From Prevotella melaninogenica ATCC 25845 (GTDB taxonomy: Bacteria > Bacteroidota > Bacteroidia > Bacteroidales > Bacteroidaceae): a stretch of 64,000 nucleotides of DNA. Shown here piece by piece: positions 58,991-64,000 of this stretch. The translations under genes were made by a program, and so were the position numbers. The notes below the pieces were generated by a model. It had not been told where the DNA came from, searched no databases, and saw only the letters and a program-made list of their open reading frames with translations. Numbering within the stretch: position 1 is the stretch's first letter; every line of letters starts with the position of its first letter. The DNA lies in assembly GCF_000144405.1 (NCBI RefSeq), contig NC_014370.1:186001-250000 (forward strand), given 5' to 3'.

Positions 58991-59948
58991 GGAATTCTAT
59001 CATATCAATGGACGTAGTTTTGAGAAACAATACAAGGAAACATTAAGTGGTTACAGGTCCTGGGATCAGTTGTCTCATGCTCAGAAGTGGCTTCTCTTTG
59101 AGGATAATATTGGTAAGAATATAGCAATAGACGAGACATCCTTGTCCAATGGTGAACTCTATACGATTATCACTAATAGGGACAAACACGGCAAGCAAGG
59201 ATGTCTTGTAGCCATTGTTGCTGGAACCAAATCCTTGGATGTCTGCAAGGTATTGGATAAGATAGATGAAAAGAAACGGGAAGCCGTAGAAGAGGTCACC
59301 TTGGACTTGTCCGATAGCATGCGTAAGATTGTAAGGCATTGTTTTCCAAAGGCTAAACGAGTGATTGATCGCTTTCATATACAGAAACTTGCAAGTGATG
59401 CCGTGCAACAGATGAGAATAGAGTATCGCTGGGCAGCTTTACAGCAAGCAAATGACGAGAAAGAGAATGCGAAGTTAGAAAAGATAGCGTATCAACCACT
59501 GACTTTTGAAAATGGAGATACACGTAGTGAACTGCTGGTAAGAAGTAGGTACCTGTTGTTCAAATCATCAGAGAAATGGACTGATGAACAGAAACTAAGA
59601 GCCAAAATACTGTTCAGAGAATATCCTGACATTAAGAAGGCTTACGGTTTATCACATTCGCTAAGAATGATTTTTGCTAAGAATACTATCAAAGATGCAG
59701 CCAGACTATCATTGGCAAAATGGTATAATAACGTCGCAGAAGCTGGTTTTCATTCCTTTAATGTCATTGCTGCAACTTTCTACGAGCATTACGAAGACAT
59801 ACTTAACTTTTATATTAACAGATCTACAAACGCTGCTGCGGAATCCTTCAATGCAAAAATAAAACTATTTAGGGCTAACTTAAGAGGAGTTGTAGATAAA
59901 AGTTTCTTTCTTTTTAGGCTTGCCAAAATATATGCCTATCCCCACTAA
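58956..59948 (+). CDS. DDE transposase of the IS (ISL3/ISAon1-like ORF B)
   Basis: 330 residues. It carries the ISL3-type DDE core: first Asp in IAIDETSLSNGELYTIITNRD, second in the stretch LDLSDSMRKIVRHCFPKAKRVIDRFHI, and Glu in NAAAESFNAKIKLFRANLRG near the C-terminus. The long helical insertion between the second Asp and the Glu is typical of ISL3 relatives. No internal stop, so it may be active. It starts within ORF A after AAAAGAAACG, a weak ribosome-binding candidate. The N-terminal residues encoded before about 20 may be read only from a frameshifted product. Confidence 0.87.
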   Translation: MEISPVTCRTLEEFYHINGRSFEKQYKETLSGYRSWDQLSHAQKWLLFEDNIGKNIAIDETSLSNGELYTIITNRDKHGKQGCLVAIVAGTKSLDVCKVLDKIDEKKREAVEEVTLDLSDSMRKIVRHCFPKAKRVIDRFHIQKLASDAVQQMRIEYRWAALQQANDEKENAKLEKIAYQPLTFENGDTRSELLVRSRYLLFKSSEKWTDEQKLRAKILFREYPDIKKAYGLSHSLRMIFAKNTIKDAARLSLAKWYNNVAEAGFHSFNVIAATFYEHYEDILNFYINRSTNAAAESFNAKIKLFRANLRGVVDKSFFLFRLAKIYAYPH

Positions 59949-60023
59949 ATATCTACTGTCCCCTAATAAGAGCTAATTTAGAAATTCTTAATAATCTTAT
60001 CAAAAGCTCTTGAAAGTTATAAA

Positions 60024-60055
60024 ACAAAAAAGGAATTACTTTCGTAATTCCTTTT
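60024..60055 (-). terminator. Terminator of tRNA-Asn
   Basis: AAGGAATTAC (60030-60039) pairs with GTAATTCCTT (60044-60053); TTTTTTG follows on the minus strand directly after the tRNA. Confidence 0.85.
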
Positions 60056-60059
60056 GATG

Positions 60060-60133
60060 CGCTCCAGGATGGGCTTGAACCAACGACCCCCTGATTAACA
60101 GTCAGGTGCTCTAACCAACTGAGCTACTGAAGC
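60060..60133 (-). tRNA. tRNA-Asn (GTT)
   Basis: The minus strand reads GCTTCAG...CTGGAGC as acceptor arms (one G-T pair), D-arm GCTC/GAGC, anticodon arm CCTGA-CTGTTAA-TCAGG with anticodon GTT, and T-loop TTCAAGC. The T-stem has one T-T mismatch. The discriminator is G and CCA is not encoded. Promoter box at 60166-60173 and terminator at 60024-60055. Confidence 0.95.
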
Positions 60134-60165
60134 AGTTTGTATTGCTTATTTCTTGTAAGCGGTTG

Positions 60166-60173
60166 CAAAGGTA
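60166..60173 (-). promoter_or_regulatory. -7 box of tRNA-Asn
   Basis: Minus strand TACCTTTG, 33 bp before the mature tRNA 5' end. Confidence 0.7.
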
Positions 60174-60278
60174 GTATGTTTCTTTGAAACTGCCAAATGT
60201 TTTTGAAGAAAATTTCAATAAAATCGTAATTTTCTTTATTTTCATTGTCATTAAGGCGTGTTTTCCATTATAATAATG

Positions 60279-60286
60279 TACTTTTG
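60279..60286 (+). promoter_or_regulatory. -7 box of the S41 protease gene
   Basis: TACTTTTG, 44 bp before the ATG. It is divergent from the tRNA. Confidence 0.65.
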
Positions 60287-60329
60287 TCCCGTTATAAGAA
60301 CATTAAACAACAAACAGATATAATATATA

Positions 60330-62078
60330 ATGAGAAAATTGTTTTTGGCTTTCGGACTCTGGTTGCTAACTTTCAGTGGGTCTGTTATGGCACAAAGCAC
60401 TGCGGAGAAGGAGCATAACTTCAATGTCGCAAAGAATCTTGAGACTTTTTCGGCTATTTACAAGTATCTTGACTTGATGTATGTTGATAGCCTTAATGCC
60501 GACGAGGTAATCGGGACGGGTATCAATTACATGCTCCGTTCGCTCGACCCTTATACAATTTATTATCCAGAGGAGAAGGTGAAAGACCTCGACTTGATGA
60601 TTTCGGGTAAGTATGCAGGTGTCGGTGCATTGATTCGTTATAATTTCTTATTGAAGAATACGGTGATTGATGAGCCATACGAGAATATGCCTGCTGCGGA
60701 AGTTGGTTTGAAGAAGGGTGATGTCATCCTTGCTATTGGCGATTCGTCAATGGTGGGTAAGGATGTTGCATACGTCAGCAATCATCTACGTGGCGATGCT
60801 GGTACAACCTTTATCCTGACTATTCAGCGTCCGTCAGTGAATAAGAAGATGAAGTTTAAGATTACTCGTCGTTCTATTCAGCTCCCTGCCGTACCTTATT
60901 ATGGTGTGCAGGATGGTGGAGTGGGATATCTGAATCTTAACTCTTTCACAACGGGATGTGCTAAGGACGTACGTCGTGCCTTCCTTGATATGAAGAAACA
61001 GGGTATGACCTCACTTGTCTTCGACCTCCGTAACAATGGTGGTGGTAGTTTGCAAGAGGCGGTTAACATCGTAAATATGTTTGTACCGAAAGGGATTACA
61101 CTGGTGAAGACGGTGGGTAAGATGGAACGTGCAAACAAAGAGTATAAGACGACAGTTGAACCTATTGACACCGTTATGCCGATTGTTGTGTTGGTGAATG
61201 ATGAGACTGCGAGTGCCAGTGAGATTACCAGTGGTAGTCTGCAAGACCTTGATCGTGCGGTAGTTCTCGGTACACGAACCTATGGTAAGGGTCTTGTACA
61301 GGTGTCAATGGACCTTCCTTATAATGGAAACTTAAAACTAACGTCAAGTAAGTATTATATTCCAAGTGGGCGTTGCATACAGGCAATCAACTATAAGCAT
61401 GCAAATGGCGGATATACTGAGCATGTACCAGACTCGCTAACACATGTGTTCCACACAGCAAACGGACGTGAGGTGCGTGATGGTGGTGGTATCAAGCCAG
61501 ATGTTGAGGTGCGTCCAGACTCTCTACCAAACATTGCTTTTTATCTTGCTTCCTCTGGTCGCGATTCAACAGAGGTAATGTGGAATTGGGAGTTGCAGTA
61601 TTTGAAGAAGCATCCTACTATTGGTCCTGCAAAGACATTTGTTATTTCAGATGCTGACTTTGAAGACTTCAAGCAAGCAGTGTTGAAGAGTGGATTCAAG
61701 TATGACCGTGAGAGTAAGAAATACTTGGAGAATCTTGTAAAGTTGGCTAAGTTCGAAGGCTATTATGATGATGCGAAAGGTGAGTTTGATGCCTTAGAGA
61801 AGAAGTTGAATCATAATCTTGCTAAAGACCTTGATTATAACAAGCAAACCCTGAAGAAGGTGTTGACGAGCGACCTCGTTTCAGCTTATTATTACCAGAA
61901 AGGCTCCTTGGAGAATAGTCTGCAGTTTGATAAGCAGTGGAAAAAGGCAGTGGAAATCTTGAAGAATCCAGCAGAGTATAAGAAACTCTTGCAGCCTGTT
62001 GTTGGTCAGCCTTTGGTTAAACTCGAACCAGCAAGCAATGTAGCTGTTGATAAAAAGCAGAAGTCAAAGGCGAAATAA
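60330..62078 (+). CDS. C-terminal processing protease, S41A family
   Basis: 582 residues. Signal peptide MRKLFLAFGLWLLTFSGSVMAQ. A helical N-terminal region with YLDLMYVD and MLRSLDPYTIYYPEE leads to a PDZ domain (about 90-175, AEVGLKKGDVILAIGDSSM) and the S41 catalytic core. The nucleophile is Ser295 in NDETASASEI and the base Lys320 in TYGKGLVQ, 25 residues apart as in known enzymes. LVFDLRNNGGGSLQEAV is the substrate-strand motif. A long C-terminal helical region ends in a basic tail. It would cleave periplasmic proteins at their C-termini. Monocistronic. Confidence 0.95.
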   Translation: MRKLFLAFGLWLLTFSGSVMAQSTAEKEHNFNVAKNLETFSAIYKYLDLMYVDSLNADEVIGTGINYMLRSLDPYTIYYPEEKVKDLDLMISGKYAGVGALIRYNFLLKNTVIDEPYENMPAAEVGLKKGDVILAIGDSSMVGKDVAYVSNHLRGDAGTTFILTIQRPSVNKKMKFKITRRSIQLPAVPYYGVQDGGVGYLNLNSFTTGCAKDVRRAFLDMKKQGMTSLVFDLRNNGGGSLQEAVNIVNMFVPKGITLVKTVGKMERANKEYKTTVEPIDTVMPIVVLVNDETASASEITSGSLQDLDRAVVLGTRTYGKGLVQVSMDLPYNGNLKLTSSKYYIPSGRCIQAINYKHANGGYTEHVPDSLTHVFHTANGREVRDGGGIKPDVEVRPDSLPNIAFYLASSGRDSTEVMWNWELQYLKKHPTIGPAKTFVISDADFEDFKQAVLKSGFKYDRESKKYLENLVKLAKFEGYYDDAKGEFDALEKKLNHNLAKDLDYNKQTLKKVLTSDLVSAYYYQKGSLENSLQFDKQWKKAVEILKNPAEYKKLLQPVVGQPLVKLEPASNVAVDKKQKSKAK

Positions 62079-62099
62079 AGGGAACTTTTTAATAAAAGG

Positions 62100-62146
62100 A
62101 ATAAGGCTTATGAGTTCAAGTGGAACTTATAAGCCTTATTCTTATA
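62100..62146 (+). terminator. Terminator after the S41 protease
   Basis: AATAAGGCTTAT (62100-62111) pairs with ATAAGCCTTATT (62129-62140), with AGTT/GAAC inside, then a T-rich end. Confidence 0.8.
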
Positions 62147-62270
62147 TAGTCATTTTGTGTGTTTGTTTATGGGTTATTTGTAATGTTAATGAACTGCTTT
62201 GTGATAGATAATTCTCTTTATATATGAAATATTTTCTTTTAGAAGGATTGACTTATATGTCTTTTTTCTT

Positions 62271-62278
62271 TATCTTTG
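62271..62278 (+). promoter_or_regulatory. -7 box of the alpha/beta hydrolase gene
   Basis: TATCTTTG. The implied leader is about 125 nt. Confidence 0.6.
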
Positions 62279-62410
62279 CCCTGTGGGAACCTTACTTGTT
62301 TGTTATTCAGTGCCAAGGCAAGTGGAGGATGGATGTGAGAACGAGACTTGAAAAAGTTTTTTAAAGTACTTGTTTTGCCTAAAACAGTTTGTACTATAAA
62401 TTTGATGAAT

Positions 62411-63640
62411 ATGAAAAAGAAGATTCTGCTCTTATGTTTGTTGTTTTCGTGGGTTGGAGTTTTTGCACAGAAACCTATGGAAGGCGTGTGGATGGGTAAG
62501 TTGAATCTTGGTCCACAATCGTTGACTATTGTGTTGCATGTGAATTGTAATGCACAAGGAAAAGTTGAATGTACGCTCGATAGTCCTGATCAAGGGGCAA
62601 AGGGGATAGCGGTAGAAACAGATTACTGCTCGTCTGATTCTATCAGTATAACCCTCGCAAGTTTGGCTCTCAGCTATCAAGGAAAATTGAAAGGGGACGA
62701 GATAGTCGGTACTTTTACCCAGGGGCAACCCTTTCCATTAACCTTGAAACGAGGAGAGGAGAAACTAAATCGTCCGCAGAACCCTGTAGCTCCCTATCCA
62801 TATAAGACAGAAGAAGTGACGTTTAATAATGTGACAGATAAGGCAACACTTGTTGGGACACTCTCATACCCTATTGGTTATAAGAAAGGACAGACCCCTG
62901 TTGTGTTGATGGTTACTGGGAGTGGGCAGGAGAACAGAGATGAAGAAGTCTTCGATCATAAGCCTTTCCTTGTTATAGCAGACTATCTGGCACGGAATGG
63001 TGTAGCCACTTTGCGTTATGATGACCGTGGTTTTGGTAAATCAACAGGCGGAGATGTGGAACATGCTACGACGCTTGATTTTATGCGAGATGCAATGAGT
63101 GGTGTTGAATTTCTGCGTACGTCAAAGCTTTTTGGTAAGGTTGGCGTACTCGGACATAGTGAAGGAGGCTCTATAGCTTTCATGTTGGGAGCGAAAGGGA
63201 AAGTAGATTTCGTTATTAGTATGGCTGGTGTTGGCGTGAAAGGAGACACAGCTTTGACAGCACAAACAAATAAGATACTCGAACTAACAGGGCAATCAAT
63301 GCGTTTCTCTACGCATCAGTATCGTATGAATGCCATTATAAAGAGGTCACCTTGGTTGAACTTCTTTATTGATTATGACCCATCTGCGGATATCTCAAAG
63401 ACGCTTTGTCCTGTTATGGCTATTAATGGGAGTCGTGATGTTCAGGTGATATCATCGCTGAATCTTACAGGAATTAAGGCTCATCTAAAGAGTAATCCCC
63501 AAAACGTTATCAAAGAATATCCATCTCTTAACCATCTTTTCCAACACTGTAAGACCGGAAATGTTTCGGAGTATAGGATGATCGAAGAAACGATCTCGCC
63601 AGAAGTCTTGGAAGATATCGTTCGTTTTATCAAACAATAA
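62411..63640 (+). CDS. Secreted alpha/beta hydrolase (S9/BAAT-like) with N-terminal beta domain
   Basis: 409 residues from the ATG at 62411 (MKKKILLLCLLFSWVGVFAQ, a signal peptide). The frame extends to 62348 without improving the signal. Residues about 22-110 form a beta domain (GVWMGKLNLGPQSLTIVLHV...), a module often found before such hydrolases in Bacteroidetes. The alpha/beta-hydrolase core holds RYDDRGFGKS, the nucleophile elbow GHSEGG with Ser250, an acid in NGSRDVQV and the catalytic His in LNHLFQH. It is a periplasmic or exported esterase or peptidase; the substrate is not predictable. Monocistronic. Confidence 0.87.
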   Translation: MKKKILLLCLLFSWVGVFAQKPMEGVWMGKLNLGPQSLTIVLHVNCNAQGKVECTLDSPDQGAKGIAVETDYCSSDSISITLASLALSYQGKLKGDEIVGTFTQGQPFPLTLKRGEEKLNRPQNPVAPYPYKTEEVTFNNVTDKATLVGTLSYPIGYKKGQTPVVLMVTGSGQENRDEEVFDHKPFLVIADYLARNGVATLRYDDRGFGKSTGGDVEHATTLDFMRDAMSGVEFLRTSKLFGKVGVLGHSEGGSIAFMLGAKGKVDFVISMAGVGVKGDTALTAQTNKILELTGQSMRFSTHQYRMNAIIKRSPWLNFFIDYDPSADISKTLCPVMAINGSRDVQVISSLNLTGIKAHLKSNPQNVIKEYPSLNHLFQHCKTGNVSEYRMIEETISPEVLEDIVRFIKQ

Positions 63641-63761
63641 ATACAGAATTCGCAGTTTATTTAGAATTGATAAGTGGTGATATGTGCTTATATGCAGTTG
63701 ATTTAGTGGATTTTATATGGGCTGTTCATATCTTTTAGTTATCTAAAAAAAGGTTTGCATA

Positions 63762-63851
63762 GAATTATTTTCATGAAAGGAAGAATTTATTTTCATGAAA
63801 AAAAATATTTTTCTTCACGAAAAGAAATATTTTCTTTCATGAAAGAATTTA
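63762..63851. repeat. 22-bp-phased TTTTCATGAAAA palindrome array, copy 5
   Basis: Cores CATG, CATG, CACG, CATG start at 63772, 63794, 63816 and 63838, exactly 22 bp apart. The left end GAATTATT is identical to copy 1. Confidence 0.9.
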
Positions 63852-63936
63852 GAATTCGAAGATTTCTTAGGGGAAGAAAGACCTTGGATATATTTCATCT
63901 AAATCGCTTATAAGCAGATAAAAAAGCCGTAAAACA

Positions 63937-63968
63937 TTTGGAATGTGGCGAAAATATTTGTAACTTTG
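63937..63968 (+). promoter_or_regulatory. Complete promoter for a gene beyond the window
   Basis: TTTG at 63937-63940 and TAACTTTG at 63961-63968 with a 20-bp spacer. No start codon of a convincing gene appears before the window ends. Confidence 0.65.
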
Positions 63969-64000
63969 CAAACGTTCAGAGGAATGAGGGGCTTTTAATA

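Larger units (their letters stand above)
58546..59962 (+). mobile_element. Insertion sequence, two-ORF, ISAon1-like (about 1.4 kb)
   Basis: Left end CAGTAGAAAAAAGGTGGGGA (58546-58565) matches the reverse complement of the right end (59939-59958, CAGTAGATATTTAGTGGGGA) in 14 of 20 positions, with both 7-bp extremities identical. The 12-bp sequence CTAATAAGAGCT abuts both sides (58534-58545 and 59963-59974), as a target duplication would. Four bases (TCCC) lie between the right repeat and the direct repeat, so the exact boundary is uncertain. It carries two overlapping transposase frames that look intact. It sits in a palindromic repeat next to tRNA-Asn. Confidence 0.82.

Overview
The window reads as a chromosome segment of a saccharolytic Bacteroidales bacterium, most likely an oral-type Prevotella. 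The grounds are the SusC/SusD-type glycan systems, many promoters with the Bacteroidetes -7 box TAnnTTTG (several with a TTTG -33 box exactly 20 bp upstream), weak Shine-Dalgarno sequences, lipoproteins with an Ala/Thr/Ser-Cys lipobox, an anaerobic sulfatase maturase and a superoxide reductase. The genus is inferred from general resemblance; no database search was possible.

Layout. (1) 1-6525: 3' part of a fructan utilisation locus: SusD-like protein (cut by the window edge), DUF4960-like surface lipoprotein, GH32 fructanase, MFS sugar permease and fructokinase. (2) 6526-12441: noncoding repeats, an orphan XRE regulator, two serine-type sulfatases and a convergent esterase. (3) 12769-22334: housekeeping genes: Nudix hydrolase, topA, aroK, speA, recG, M23/LysM peptidase. 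(4) 22467-30365, mostly minus strand: the maturase that serine-type sulfatases need, a small secreted protein, two glycosyltransferases, a candidate small RNA, an ECF sigma/anti-sigma pair, ispD and a DJ-1 family protein. (5) 30500-37450: nadK, an ABC exporter, a thioredoxin/TonB-C fusion, and envelope proteins of unknown role. (6) 37552-57565: a complete starch/maltodextrin locus: neopullulanase, pullulanase and malQ on the minus strand, a GPH/SLC45-like transporter, a LacI-type regulator, then susC, susD, two SusE/F-like lipoproteins and an alpha-amylase on the plus strand. (7) 58028-64000: superoxide reductase, a two-ORF insertion sequence, tRNA-Asn, an S41 protease and an alpha/beta hydrolase.

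How the starch genes work together. SusC/SusD and the two lipoproteins would bind and import surface starch fragments made by the alpha-amylase. Neopullulanase and pullulanase debranch and shorten them, the GPH-type carrier takes maltose into the cytosol, and MalQ processes it. The same 14-bp operator (TGCAATCGTTTGCA or its reverse complement) lies before malQ, susC and the alpha-amylase. In all three its centre is exactly 61.5 bp upstream of the -7 box, which points to activation by the adjacent LacI-family protein.

The most unusual content is noncoding. Two unrelated families of dispersed intergenic elements, five copies each, are arrays of short palindromes phased at exactly 22 bp: an A/T-rich family centred on TTTTCATGAAAA (four palindromes per copy, about 90 bp) and a G/C-richer family centred on GCACCAATGGTGC (two to four palindromes per copy). 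I know of no described system with this architecture.
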